Shown here piece by piece: positions 25,407-34,690 of a DNA stretch of 64,000 nucleotides (within the stretch, counting starts at the first letter, position 1; the number at the start of each line of letters is the position of its first letter). Under the pieces are notes generated by a model. The model saw only the letters and a list, made by a program, of their open reading frames with translations, was not told the DNA's origin and ran no database searches. The position numbers and the translations under genes were made by a program. Source of the DNA: Treponema pedis (GTDB lineage Bacteria; Spirochaetota; Spirochaetia; Treponematales; Treponemataceae); contig NZ_CP045670.1 of assembly GCF_017161325.1 (NCBI RefSeq), positions 620,001 to 684,000 of the forward strand. The letters are read 5' to 3'.

Positions 25407-26789
25407 ATGACAAATTCGATTGAAACGGAAACAAATTTAAGCGGAAAAACAATTTCAAACAGATTATGGAAACTTGCCTACCCTACAATGATTTCCGTCG
25501 GGCTTCAAAGTTTATATGATATTGTAGATATGGCATGGGTAGGGCAAATTTCAAAAAAAGCGCTTTCAGGTGTTGCCATTTTTTCTTCAATTTATATGCT
25601 TTTTACTATTTTAAACGAAATTGCGGGAGCAGGCTCCGTTTCAATGATTGCACAAAATTACGGACGCGGAGATATCGAAAAAACAAGACGGATTGCGGAA
25701 CAGACAATAAGTTTTAAAGTTGTTCTTGCAATAGTATCCGCTTTTCTGCTGGCCGTATTTTTAAAACCGCTTTTGTATTTTTTTCTTCCTGACGAAGAAG
25801 TTATAAAAAACGCTCTCGATTACGGCAGACTTAGAATATTTTTTATTCCGATAATGTTTTCCTCATATTCCGTAAACACTATTTTTAGGTGTACCGGAGA
25901 CGCTAAAACCCCTATGCATATTATGCTGATTGCCGCAGTACTTAATTTAATATTGGACCCGCTTTTTATGTTTGAAATAATTCCGGGAACAAGTATAAGA
26001 GGTTTAGGTATGGGAGTGTTCGGAGCGGCACTTGCAACGGTCATAGCAAGAACAATAAGTTTTTTATACGGGTTTATCATTTTACTTACGGGGAAAAAAC
26101 ATATTTCAATAAGGTTTAAGGGGCTTTTTAAGCTCGATAAAAAAATCGATAAAGATTTATTGTCTATAGGTTTCCCGTCCGGAATAAATTTACTTGTCCG
26201 CACGGTTGCCCAAGTTACAATTATGAAATTCGTTACCGTTTACGGGGCCGATGCCGTAGCTCTTGCAGGCGTCGGAGGAAAATTCGCACAGTTTGCTTTT
26301 ATGCCGATTTTCGGCTTTAATATAGGAGGCTCCACCTTAATAGGACACAGCTTGGGCCGCGAAAATATTCCGCAGGCAAAACTGATTGCCCGCCTTGCGG
26401 TCATATTAACTTCTGCGGTAATAGCCTGTTTTACTCTGGCTGTTTTTATAATACCCGAATTCCTTTTAAAATTCTTTTTTAAAGACGACACGGCAATGAT
26501 TGCACAAGGGGCTGTAATGATACAATTTTTTTACTTATCGTTTTTAATTCTTGCCGCAGCTTTAGGTTTTTCATCCGTGTTTACAGGCTCAGGCCATACA
26601 AAACCTCTTTTATACTCCACAATTACTTCACGCTGGCTGGTTCAAATTCCGGTTTTATTTTTATTTGTGAATATTTTGCACTTACCCTTATATACCGTAT
26701 GGTTTTCTTATATTATTTCGGAAGCCGCCGAATTTTTCGTAATTTTTTATCATTATAAAAAAGGCGTTTGGTGCTGCAAGCGAGTTTAA
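25407..26789 (+). CDS. MATE family efflux transporter
   Basis: About 460 residues, using ATG 25407 (GGAG 8 nt upstream) rather than an in-frame start at 25359 with no ribosome site. Twelve membrane helices in two six-helix halves are visible, with the MATE N-terminal region RLWKLAYPTMISVGLQSLYDIVDM and the typical GAALATVIARTISFL and GFPSGINLLV segments. MATE pumps export drugs or metabolites using Na+ or H+ gradients; substrate cannot be told. It is divergent from the lipoprotein gene and shares its regulatory gap, including the downstream copy of the 17-bp repeat. Confidence 0.92.
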   Translation: MTNSIETETNLSGKTISNRLWKLAYPTMISVGLQSLYDIVDMAWVGQISKKALSGVAIFSSIYMLFTILNEIAGAGSVSMIAQNYGRGDIEKTRRIAEQTISFKVVLAIVSAFLLAVFLKPLLYFFLPDEEVIKNALDYGRLRIFFIPIMFSSYSVNTIFRCTGDAKTPMHIMLIAAVLNLILDPLFMFEIIPGTSIRGLGMGVFGAALATVIARTISFLYGFIILLTGKKHISIRFKGLFKLDKKIDKDLLSIGFPSGINLLVRTVAQVTIMKFVTVYGADAVALAGVGGKFAQFAFMPIFGFNIGGSTLIGHSLGRENIPQAKLIARLAVILTSAVIACFTLAVFIIPEFLLKFFFKDDTAMIAQGAVMIQFFYLSFLILAAALGFSSVFTGSGHTKPLLYSTITSRWLVQIPVLFLFVNILHLPLYTVWFSYIISEAAEFFVIFYHYKKGVWCCKRV

Positions 26790-26831
26790 ATTTATTTTAT
26801 AGGTTAAAAAATCTAAATAAGGATTTTATAA

Positions 26832-27695
26832 ATGCTAAGCTATAGACACGGATTTCACGCAGGGAATACGGCGGACGTTTTTAAACACTCCGTTTTGTTT
26901 TCGTTTTTAAAATTATATACACAAAAAGCAAAGCCTTTTACCGCTTTCGATTTAAACGGAGGCTCTGGGGTGTATGATCTTTTAAGCGAATGGAGCGTAC
27001 AGACAGGCGAAGCGGATTTAGGTATTGTCCGTTTATTAAAACTTTATAACGAAAAAAAACTACCTTATCCTATCCCCGAAGACTTTAAAAACTATTTGGA
27101 ATTTTGTAAGACGAATTATAAAAAAGACAACTCTTATTACGGTTCACCTGAAATAATCCGCTCATTTTTACCTCCCGAATCTAATTTGATTGTTACGGAT
27201 TTACATTCCGCAGAAGCGGAAAATTTAAAACTGCGTTACAAGAATGTACAAAATATTCATGTACATAAAAGAGACTGTTACGAAGCCGTGTGCGCGCTGA
27301 CGCCGCCCAATCCCGTACGAGGCTTCGCTCTTTTCGACCCGAGCTACGAAATTATTTCAGACTATAAAAATGTTGCAAAAGCCGTCGAAAAAACAAAAGG
27401 CAAATGGAATGCAGGAATTTTTATTGTATGGTATCCGCTTTTGGAACACCGCTTGACGGAAATACGCGAATTAAAACAGCGCTTAAGCGGTTTAAAAAAC
27501 AGCCCGTATCTTAATTTTGAAGTTGAACACGGCTTATATTTAAAAGATTTTTACCTGTCGGAAAAAACGGAAGGTTACGGTTTACGGGGCTCAGGAATTT
27601 TTATTATAAACCCGATATGGGGTTTAAAAGAAAAATTGGAAGAACTCGTTGAGTATGTAAGCGGCGGAAACGGCCTTAATCCCGCCCTATTGTAA
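26832..27695 (+). CDS. rlmJ: 23S rRNA (adenine2030-N6)-methyltransferase
   Basis: A 287-residue SAM-dependent methyltransferase that methylates A2030 of 23S rRNA. The N-terminus MLSYRHGFHAGNTADVFKH is the family hallmark, followed by the SAM-binding loop FDLNGGSGVYDL and the catalytic motif IV region FDPSYE, where most members have DPPY; the Pro-to-Ser change is an oddity to note. ATG 26832 follows AAGGA. It lies 42 nt after the MATE gene and may be cotranscribed. Confidence 0.93.
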   Translation: MLSYRHGFHAGNTADVFKHSVLFSFLKLYTQKAKPFTAFDLNGGSGVYDLLSEWSVQTGEADLGIVRLLKLYNEKKLPYPIPEDFKNYLEFCKTNYKKDNSYYGSPEIIRSFLPPESNLIVTDLHSAEAENLKLRYKNVQNIHVHKRDCYEAVCALTPPNPVRGFALFDPSYEIISDYKNVAKAVEKTKGKWNAGIFIVWYPLLEHRLTEIRELKQRLSGLKNSPYLNFEVEHGLYLKDFYLSEKTEGYGLRGSGIFIINPIWGLKEKLEELVEYVSGGNGLNPALL

Positions 27696-27804
27696 TTTTT
27701 CCTTACAAGTGATACACTTCTTTGCATAAGCAGTGATAATACATTCTTAACGGAAAATTGTTAATCGGTTTCAATTTATAAACCTAAAATTTGAGGGAAT
27801 CAAA

Positions 27805-29058
27805 ATGAACTACATTGAAAATAATTTGGCAATACTTGCCTGCCCGGGCGGAGAGGCTTTTGCAAACCTTACAATAGAAAATTTAAGACATATTTATGCT
27901 CATAAATTTTATAATCAAAGTAAAAAATTAGCAAAGCGTTATTCCGTTGCCGAAAATGAAATGGTTCAAAAATTCAATTTTTACAGCGATTTATTTTCAA
28001 GCCGAATGTCGGTAAGCAGCGATACCGAAAAATTCCATCTTCCCAAATTTAAAGTGGACGCACGTTTTACTTATTTTATGAACGGAGAATTTAAAACCGA
28101 AATTTTGGAAACCATACGAGGAAAAGATGTTTATATTTTTCAAGATGTGGAAAACAAACAGGAAATAACGATTAACGAAGGAAAAAACAGAGAAATCTTT
28201 TCGGTAAACGACCATTTAATGTCGCTTATAGTAACAATAGATGCCGTCCGTCATGCGGGAGCGGGAAGAGTGTCGCTTGTACTTCCCGTTTATCCGTACA
28301 GCAGACAGCATAAGAAAAAAGGCAGGGAAGGTTTAACCGCCAGCTTACTCGGTCATATTTATGAAAACCTCGATGTAGAGCAAATAATTACACTTGATAT
28401 CCATTCCCGCGAAATAGAAAACGCCTTTCATTCAACACGATTACAAAACCTTCACGCAAGTTACCAAATCATCAGAGAGCTTACAAAAATTGTCGATTTA
28501 AGTGCGGATTCAAATGAAGAATTTGTTGTTGTTTCTCCCGATTCCGGAGCCGTTGACAGGAATAAATTTTATTCTTCAGGTTTACAAAAGCCCCTTGCAA
28601 TGATTTATAAAGAACGGGATTACTCCGTCGTTACGCAAAATGCAAAGCAGTCAAATATAGTAAATATAAAACTTTTAGGCGATGTAAACGGAAAGACGGC
28701 CTTCCTTGCAGATGATATGCTCGGAACGGGAGGCACTCTTTTAAAAGGTATGGAATTTTTAAAGGATAACGGAGCAAAAAAAGTCATTGCCGCCGTAAGT
28801 CTTCCCTTTTTTACAGGAGATGCGATTCAATTGTTTGATGAGGCATATAAAAAGGGTTTATTTTATCGCATAATAGGAACAAATGCGGTATACCATACGG
28901 AGTTAAAAGAAAAAGAGTGGTACATAGAAACCGATGTTTCAGGCCTTTTCGCTCAAGTTATAACAAGATTGCACGAAAATTTATCCCTTTCAAGCTTACT
29001 CGATAACCGCAGTATAATCGAAAAGCTTTTAAAAAATGCCTCTGCCGCAAAAAAATGA
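27805..29058 (+). CDS. prs: ribose-phosphate pyrophosphokinase (long form)
   Basis: A 417-residue PRPP synthetase, about 100 residues longer than usual bacterial Prs. The key parts are present: VYPYSRQHKKKGREGLTASL (catalytic loop region), TLDIHSREIENAF (metal His), VVVSPDSGAVDR and the PRPP loop LADDMLGTGGTL. The extra length is mainly in the N-terminal half (about residues 20-120) and C-terminus. It makes PRPP from ribose-5-phosphate and ATP for nucleotide and histidine synthesis. Its stop overlaps the start of the FGGY kinase gene (ATGA), so the two are coupled. An acidic long form of this kind occurs in other treponemes. Confidence 0.92.
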   Translation: MNYIENNLAILACPGGEAFANLTIENLRHIYAHKFYNQSKKLAKRYSVAENEMVQKFNFYSDLFSSRMSVSSDTEKFHLPKFKVDARFTYFMNGEFKTEILETIRGKDVYIFQDVENKQEITINEGKNREIFSVNDHLMSLIVTIDAVRHAGAGRVSLVLPVYPYSRQHKKKGREGLTASLLGHIYENLDVEQIITLDIHSREIENAFHSTRLQNLHASYQIIRELTKIVDLSADSNEEFVVVSPDSGAVDRNKFYSSGLQKPLAMIYKERDYSVVTQNAKQSNIVNIKLLGDVNGKTAFLADDMLGTGGTLLKGMEFLKDNGAKKVIAAVSLPFFTGDAIQLFDEAYKKGLFYRIIGTNAVYHTELKEKEWYIETDVSGLFAQVITRLHENLSLSSLLDNRSIIEKLLKNASAAKK

Positions 29059-30302
29059 CTTTTTGTTCGGCCGTCTTTGATATAGGCACCTCTTCATTAA
29101 AAGGCGCACTGATAGACAAAAACGGAAAAGTTTATATTCAAAGCCGCCTGTTTTTCCCCGCTGCGGTGGAAGCGGAAAATTGGTTTATTTCATTTGAAAA
29201 TATGTTTAAACAATTTTCCGATTTTGCCTTTAACGGAAATATAAAAATTTCGGGTATTTGCATTTCGGGTAACGGGCCCAGCCTGATTGCCGTTTCGGGC
29301 GAAACAAATAAACTTCTTCTTTGGAATGTCCCGCTTTTAAAAAAAGAGCAAGCGGAAAACGATGCTGATACACAAAAACTTTTAAAAAAAACTTTAAATA
29401 CCCGCTCCATTTTTTTACCGCGTTTTGAGGTTTTCTCTTTATTATTTCCGGAAGAATTTAAAAATGCCGAAACTTTTTTTTCAGGCCCGGAATTTTTAAT
29501 TTATAAACTTACAAAAAATTGCGTTACGGTTTTACCCGAGGAACGTTATACCTGCGCATATTGGACAAAGGAAGAGTTGAAAGAATTTAAGATACCTTTA
29601 AAAAAAATTCCGCCTTTTGTAAAAGCCGGCAGCTTGTGCGGATTTTACCGTTCTATCCCCGTTTTTGCGGGAGTACCGGATTTTATAGCAGCCCTTATAG
29701 GAACCGATACCGTATATCCGGGAGCGGCTTGCGACAGAGCGGGCTCAAGCGAGGGAATAAACATTTGTGTAAAAGAAATTCCGCCTCCCGAAAAGCTGAA
29801 AGGTTTACGGGTCTTACCTTCTCCCGTTGCGCCGTTTTGGAACCTGGCCTTTATTTTATCCGATTCCGGAATCATTTTCTACGAATATATAAAAAAACAC
29901 GGAGGAAGTTTTTTGGATTTCGATTCTTTTATGCAGGCTATTATTGATGAAAGGAATAATCCCAAAAACGGAGAAAGCACTGCGGCCGCCGGGAACCTTC
30001 TTGTAGAAAAAATTGCAAATGAGGTTAAAGCCGGAATGGATTTATTGGAAAATGCAGCCGGATTTCGTCCCGTATATACAATGTGCGGAGGGCAGGCAAA
30101 AAGCACCTTGTGGCGCAAACTCAAAGCCGAAATTACCTGCCGTAAATTTAAAATGCCGCGCCTTGCGGACGCGGAGCTTTTAGGCGATGCCGCAATTGCC
30201 TTTACTTCACTCGGAGAATACGGCTCCGTTTCGGAAGCTGCGGCGCTTATAAGCGGCAGCCGATACATAAACAAGCCTTTTTATTTACAAACCGATATTT
30301 AA
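29055..30302 (+). CDS. FGGY-family carbohydrate kinase (xylulokinase-like)
   Basis: A 415-residue kinase of the FGGY (hexokinase/actin-like) fold. The N-terminal phosphate loop FDIGTSSLKGALID, the substrate region SGICISGNGPS, AGVPDFIAALIGTDT, and the C-terminal adenosine motif MCGGQAKSTLWRKL are present. It is shorter than typical xylulokinase (about 490), so the exact sugar is uncertain. Coupling to prs suggests supply of pentose phosphate to PRPP synthesis, an inference. It converges on fliP with a gap of only 22 nt. Confidence 0.82.
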   Translation: MTFCSAVFDIGTSSLKGALIDKNGKVYIQSRLFFPAAVEAENWFISFENMFKQFSDFAFNGNIKISGICISGNGPSLIAVSGETNKLLLWNVPLLKKEQAENDADTQKLLKKTLNTRSIFLPRFEVFSLLFPEEFKNAETFFSGPEFLIYKLTKNCVTVLPEERYTCAYWTKEELKEFKIPLKKIPPFVKAGSLCGFYRSIPVFAGVPDFIAALIGTDTVYPGAACDRAGSSEGINICVKEIPPPEKLKGLRVLPSPVAPFWNLAFILSDSGIIFYEYIKKHGGSFLDFDSFMQAIIDERNNPKNGESTAAAGNLLVEKIANEVKAGMDLLENAAGFRPVYTMCGGQAKSTLWRKLKAEITCRKFKMPRLADAELLGDAAIAFTSLGEYGSVSEAAALISGSRYINKPFYLQTDI

Positions 30303-30324
30303 AAAAACGGGAAGACGGGAATGT

Positions 30325-31143
30325 TTATAAAAACGATTCAAACAATTTTCCGAACAACAAACCCCAGCCGTCCACCATTACAAAAAGAATCAGTTTAAAA
30401 GGCATTGAAATTTGTACGGGCGGAAGCATAATCATACCCATCGACATTAAAATACTTGCAACAATCATATCGATTATAATAAAGGGCAAGTATAAAAATA
30501 TACCGATTTGAAAGGCAATAGTAAGTTCATGCAAAATAAAAGAGGCTATCAAAATATGCGTAGGAACATCTGCAAGTGTATTGGGTTTTTCCAGTTTGGC
30601 AAGAGCCATAAAGGTTCTAATATGGCTAGGGTCTTTTTGCATTTGCTTATACATAAAATACCGCATAGGTTTTTCCGCTTCGCGGTAGGCTTCTTCAATG
30701 GAAATTTTTCCGTCCGACATAGGCTTAAAGGAATTGTTGTAAATTTCGGTAAAAACAGGCTGCATAATAAAAAGCGTTAAAAAAAAGGCGATACCGTTAA
30801 GAACCTGTGTAGGCGGAACTTGCTGTAACGACAAGGCTCTTTTTACAAAATCCAAAACTATACTTAACCGTAAAAAACTCGTCATCAATAAAAGAAGACT
30901 CGGAGCAATCGAAATAAGAGTTATAAAAATTAAAAGTTGAACTGAAAAAGCTACGTCTTTATTGGTTGAAGGCTCCCGTATTCCGAAATTTATAAAAGGG
31001 ATTCTGCCGGCTTCACGGTTAGGATTTTGATTTGTTCTACCTGCAGTAGAACCGTCCGGGAAGTTATTATTTTGCGAAAAAAGTTCAAGAGGAGAAAAAA
31101 GAACGGCCGTAAAAAATAAAAATACAAAAAATTTCTTTTTCAT
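30325..31143 (-). CDS. fliP: flagellar export apparatus protein FliP
   Basis: A 272-residue core protein of the flagellar type III export gate. It has a cleavable-type signal (1-23, ending LELFSQ), then four membrane helices, and signature stretches SFLRLSIVLDFVKRAL, GIAFFLTLFIMQPVF and MIVASILMSMGMIMLPP. Its ATG overlaps the fliO stop by one base (TAATG) with GGAGG just upstream. It is the last gene of the operon here; fliQ, fliR, flhB and flhA, which normally follow, are absent and a convergent kinase gene lies 22 nt away. Confidence 0.96.
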   Translation of the reverse strand: MKKKFFVFLFFTAVLFSPLELFSQNNNFPDGSTAGRTNQNPNREAGRIPFINFGIREPSTNKDVAFSVQLLIFITLISIAPSLLLLMTSFLRLSIVLDFVKRALSLQQVPPTQVLNGIAFFLTLFIMQPVFTEIYNNSFKPMSDGKISIEEAYREAEKPMRYFMYKQMQKDPSHIRTFMALAKLEKPNTLADVPTHILIASFILHELTIAFQIGIFLYLPFIIIDMIVASILMSMGMIMLPPVQISMPFKLILFVMVDGWGLLFGKLFESFL

Positions 31144-31829
31144 TATTCCTCCGAAGGCTCACTTCCCTCAAGATTATTCCCGTTACGGAAGTCGGCGGCT
31201 TTATTTAAACGTTCATGCTGTGCGGCAAAAAAATCTTCCGAAGAGGCTTTCTTTTCCGCCTGTTTTTGAGGCCAAAATAAGGCAAAAACCGAGGAAAAAT
31301 CTTTTTTGCCCGTAACGCTTTTTTTGTCGGCTTCCAAGTTCATTGCATCAACAAGGTTTTTATCTTCAACTTCTCCTATTTTGTTTATAGAAGAATCGGA
31401 AACTCCGATTATATAAGCCTTTTCACCTAGAGTAATAACGTGAATGCTTTTACCTTGAGCTATATTTATTGAGGATACGTTTTTTAAATAGGGGTCGTCG
31501 GTACCGAAAACACGGGTAGACTTTTTTAAAAACTTAATTACAACATAAGCTAAAATACAGACTATAGTCAAAGCCGCCAAAAGCTGCAATAAGCCGGTAA
31601 TAGGAGTACTTATTCTATTATCGGCGGCGGAAGTAGAATTATTTTCCGTATTGTTTAAAGCGGCTATAGATGTTTGTTCTTCCGTTTTTTTCGTATCAAG
31701 TAAAATACTTTCTTCGGCAGGAAGTTTTTTACCGGCAACGGCTTCCTTATCCTCGCCTTCCGCAAAGAGTAAGAAGGAGGATATAATAAACAAAGTAAAA
31801 AAAACTTTTCTGTAAGAGCTCTTTTTCAT
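31143..31829 (-). CDS. fliO: flagellar biosynthesis protein FliO (FliZ)
   Basis: About 228 residues from ATG 31829 (MKKSSYRKVFF), which gives a proper N-terminal signal; an upstream in-frame start at 31850 lacks this shape. After the signal comes an Asn/Thr/Ser-rich periplasmic stretch, one membrane helix (LLQLLAALTIVCILAYVVIK), then the FliO cytoplasmic domain with YLKNVSSINIAQGKSIHVITLG. FliO helps assemble the FliP ring. It sits between fliY and fliP as in other spirochaetes. Confidence 0.88.
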   Translation of the reverse strand: MKKSSYRKVFFTLFIISSFLLFAEGEDKEAVAGKKLPAEESILLDTKKTEEQTSIAALNNTENNSTSAADNRISTPITGLLQLLAALTIVCILAYVVIKFLKKSTRVFGTDDPYLKNVSSINIAQGKSIHVITLGEKAYIIGVSDSSINKIGEVEDKNLVDAMNLEADKKSVTGKKDFSSVFALFWPQKQAEKKASSEDFFAAQHERLNKAADFRNGNNLEGSEPSEE

Positions 31830-31868
31830 TTTCCCACCCGTTAAATTCATAACAGTTAAAGTAAAAAC

Positions 31869-33038
31869 TTATACATCGGCAATACGTTCCGCAGGAGATA
31901 GAATTTCGGTTATACGTACACCGAAATTTTCTTCTATAACTACAACTTCACCTTTTGCAATCGGCTTATGGTTTACAAGAACATCAACAGGTTCACCGGC
32001 TAATTTATCAAGTTCGATAATATGCCCTTCACCCATTCCGAGAATCTCTTTTATCATCTTTTTTGTTCGTCCGAGTTCTACGGTCATTTCCATGTAAACG
32101 TCCATAATAAGACCGATATTACCCTGCTCTTCTTGAGTTACAAACCCTTGAAGCGGCGGGAACTGCACCGGCTGAACACTCGCATTCATTCCCATATTTT
32201 GCATAGCCATACCGCCCTGCATACCTTGCATAGGCATCATTCCTCCTTGAGGCATACCCTGTGCGGCACCTCCGAAATTTTGAAAACCGTTTTGCATACC
32301 CTGCATACCTTGCGCAAAACCGCCCATAGCTTGAGAGGCTGCACCCGCTCCTCCGCCCGTCATCATATCTTGAGCTTGAGCGGCGGGGTCCGGCCCTGCC
32401 GTAGTATTTATAATGGCGTCCGCCGCACTTTCCGAAATTACTTCCCAAAATTTATATGCGCTGTTATCAAGCTGTATATTGTAAGTAATACTTATAAAAT
32501 TACGCTGCGGAAGTCTAATCATTGCTTTAGGAACATGCAGCGACTCCGCAGGATTTGATACGACGCCCGACAGACCGCTTCTTTCAAGAGAAGTAACCTC
32601 CGTGCCGGCATATTGGGATACGGTTTCGCTTATTACCGAAAGAGCCATATCATCGATTTCGGTTCCTTCTTCGTGATTTACCAAATTAACTATTTTTTGC
32701 GCCAAATCAGGGGGCATTACGAAAACATGGTCCCCGGAAAGAGCTCCCGAAAAGTCTATAAGTGAAGCAACCGCCATTTCGGAAATATTTTGTAAAAACC
32801 CTTCCCTTTCCGTCATTTCAACTATGGGCTCCGAAATGCTCACGCTTTTTCCGCTCATAGATTCCAAATTTGAAGAAAGCCCCGGAATATTCCCGTTTAC
32901 AAACTTTAATAATGCATTCTTTTTAAAATCCGATAAACCTGCATTTCCGGAGCCGCTTGAAGGCGCCGCGGCACCGGACATACTTACACCCGACAACAAA
33001 GCATCTATTTCATCTTGAGAAATTGAACCATCACTCAT
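31869..33038 (-). CDS. fliY: flagellar motor switch protein FliY/FliN
   Basis: About 389 residues from ATG 33038, which has AAGGAG 8 nt upstream and overlaps the fliM stop. Order: N-terminal SDGSISQDEIDALLSGV (CheY/FliM-type peptide, similar to FliM), a CheC-like middle domain (about 40-190), a Met/Gly/Gln low-complexity linker (about 215-285) and a C-terminal FliN/SpoA domain (LMDVYMEMTVELGRTKKMI, LDKLAGEPVDVLVN). It forms part of the C-ring that sets rotation direction. The linker has many MQGM/GGM repeats, is likely disordered and is unusually long. Confidence 0.94.
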   Translation of the reverse strand: MSDGSISQDEIDALLSGVSMSGAAAPSSGSGNAGLSDFKKNALLKFVNGNIPGLSSNLESMSGKSVSISEPIVEMTEREGFLQNISEMAVASLIDFSGALSGDHVFVMPPDLAQKIVNLVNHEEGTEIDDMALSVISETVSQYAGTEVTSLERSGLSGVVSNPAESLHVPKAMIRLPQRNFISITYNIQLDNSAYKFWEVISESAADAIINTTAGPDPAAQAQDMMTGGGAGAASQAMGGFAQGMQGMQNGFQNFGGAAQGMPQGGMMPMQGMQGGMAMQNMGMNASVQPVQFPPLQGFVTQEEQGNIGLIMDVYMEMTVELGRTKKMIKEILGMGEGHIIELDKLAGEPVDVLVNHKPIAKGEVVVIEENFGVRITEILSPAERIADV

Positions 33039-34065
33039 ACAAATCTTCTCCTTCCGATGATAATTCTTCGAATTCATCGCCCGTAATATCTTCTATCTTT
33101 TCCAAAATCTGAACAGCCAGTTTTTTCCCTTTTACACCGGGTTGACATAAAAATTTAGGTCTGTTTCCCACACTTAAATTAAAAGGGTCTCCCACACGGA
33201 TATTCGGAAGTCTTACAACATCTCCCGTCCTTAAATTAAGTACATCACGTATGGAAACATCAAGCGAACCTATTTCCGCAACCATATCGACTTCAACGGA
33301 CGAAAGTTTATCTTTAATTGCCGCCGCATATTGCCCGGTTGAAGCCCTTCGTACGGAAGAAAACCAAAATTGTGTAGAAAGTTTCGAAATAATCGGTTCC
33401 AGCGTAATATAGGGCAGACAGATATTCATCATACCCTCTTCTTCGCCGACCTTTGTTTCAAGCGTTACCAATAAAACCATTTCGGACGGCGTAACTATTT
33501 GGACAAACTGCGGGTTATTGTCTATATTTGCCAAACGGGGGCGTAAATCGACAACAGTAGTCCACGCTTCGCGCATATTTGCCAAAATACGGACAACAAC
33601 GCCTTCCATAACCGAACTTTCAATTTCCGTTAACTCGCGTTGAACCTTAGTGCCCTGCCCTTTTCCGCCGAAAAGTCTGTCAATAATCGAAAAAGTAACG
33701 GACGGGTCTATTTCCAAAAGAGCGCTTGCTCTTAACGGGTCCATATTTATAATTGCCAGTGTTGTAGGCGTAGGTATCGACCGTATAAATTCTTCGTAAG
33801 TAAGCTGCTCTACGGTTGCTACGTGAACATGAGCCATGCTCCGCAGCTGAGCGGAAAGAGAGGTGGTTGTAAGACGGGCAAAGGTTTCATGCATCATCTG
33901 TACGGTACGCATTTGCTCTTTTGAAAATTTATCGGGACGTTTGAAATCGTAAATTTTTATCTTACGCGTATCGTTGACGGCGCGAAAATCTTCGGTATCC
34001 GTATCTCCTGAGCTTATTGCGGTGAGAAGCTGATCTATTTCATCTTGTGAAAGAACTTCTGTCAT
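33031..34065 (-). CDS. fliM: flagellar motor switch protein FliM
   Basis: A 344-residue C-ring protein. The N-terminal EVLSQDEIDQLLTAI binds phosphorylated CheY; the middle domain (about 45-230) carries the GGKGQ turn (DRLFGGKGQGTKV) for FliG contact; the C-terminal SpoA domain starts near 250 (EIGSLDVSIRDVLNLRTGDV). ATG 34065 follows AGAGGAGAG. The stop overlaps the fliY start by 8 nt. Confidence 0.97.
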   Translation of the reverse strand: MTEVLSQDEIDQLLTAISSGDTDTEDFRAVNDTRKIKIYDFKRPDKFSKEQMRTVQMMHETFARLTTTSLSAQLRSMAHVHVATVEQLTYEEFIRSIPTPTTLAIINMDPLRASALLEIDPSVTFSIIDRLFGGKGQGTKVQRELTEIESSVMEGVVVRILANMREAWTTVVDLRPRLANIDNNPQFVQIVTPSEMVLLVTLETKVGEEEGMMNICLPYITLEPIISKLSTQFWFSSVRRASTGQYAAAIKDKLSSVEVDMVAEIGSLDVSIRDVLNLRTGDVVRLPNIRVGDPFNLSVGNRPKFLCQPGVKGKKLAVQILEKIEDITGDEFEELSSEGEDLYE

Positions 34066-34080
34066 GGCTCTCCTCTTATT

Positions 34081-34629
34081 TTACTGTTCGATAATATCGT
34101 ATTGAGTAAAACGCACATCTTTTATTTTATTTTTGGTTAAAATATTATCGTTTATTTCATTTCTGATTTCTATCTTAATCTTTTCTTCCTGCTTTAATTC
34201 CGCAACGGTTTTATTTTTAAAATATGTCCGCAAAAAATCTATAATTTCGACTTTTCTTGCGGAAAGCTCTTGCGGAGTTGCCTTATCGTTGTTTGTATAT
34301 CCTAAAGCAATTTCCGTAATTACCGTAGCGGGAATTCTGTCTTTACTTTGAACTTTAATACTGCCTATAGCTTGATACCATTGTAAAACGTCTCGTGTAT
34401 CCCTGTATTCTTCCGAAACGGGATAATCGGAATAAGTTTTACCTTTTTTATCGCGTATATTCATCGTAATAACTACAACGGTAACGATAATTATTAAATT
34501 AGCTAAAACTATAACAACCCATTTTATCAATGTAGAAATAAGCCCGGAGCCGCCTTTTTTTACAGGTGCGGATACCGCAGAACTGTCCTGCATATCATCG
34601 CCGTCATCCATTAAATCGCTATCAGCCAT
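34081..34629 (-). CDS. fliL: flagellar basal body protein FliL
   Basis: A 182-residue single-pass inner-membrane protein with a short acidic cytoplasmic N-terminus, one helix (WVVIVLANLIIIVTVVVITM) and a periplasmic FliL domain that forms rings around the stator. In treponemes it helps motor torque. ATG 34629 follows AGAGGAGAA. It lies between motB and fliM, as expected. Confidence 0.95.
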   Translation of the reverse strand: MADSDLMDDGDDMQDSSAVSAPVKKGGSGLISTLIKWVVIVLANLIIIVTVVVITMNIRDKKGKTYSDYPVSEEYRDTRDVLQWYQAIGSIKVQSKDRIPATVITEIALGYTNNDKATPQELSARKVEIIDFLRTYFKNKTVAELKQEEKIKIEIRNEINDNILTKNKIKDVRFTQYDIIEQ

Positions 34630-34690
34630 AATTTTCTCCTCTTGTTCAATCTAAGCTTATAAGCTAAATAAAAGCTTATACATTATATCA

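Noticed and set aside
32022-32558. Open frames opposite and in another frame of the fliY linker (His-rich and Tyr/Arg/Gly-rich)
   Set aside because: They only reflect the repetitive Met/Gly/Gln linker DNA of fliY.
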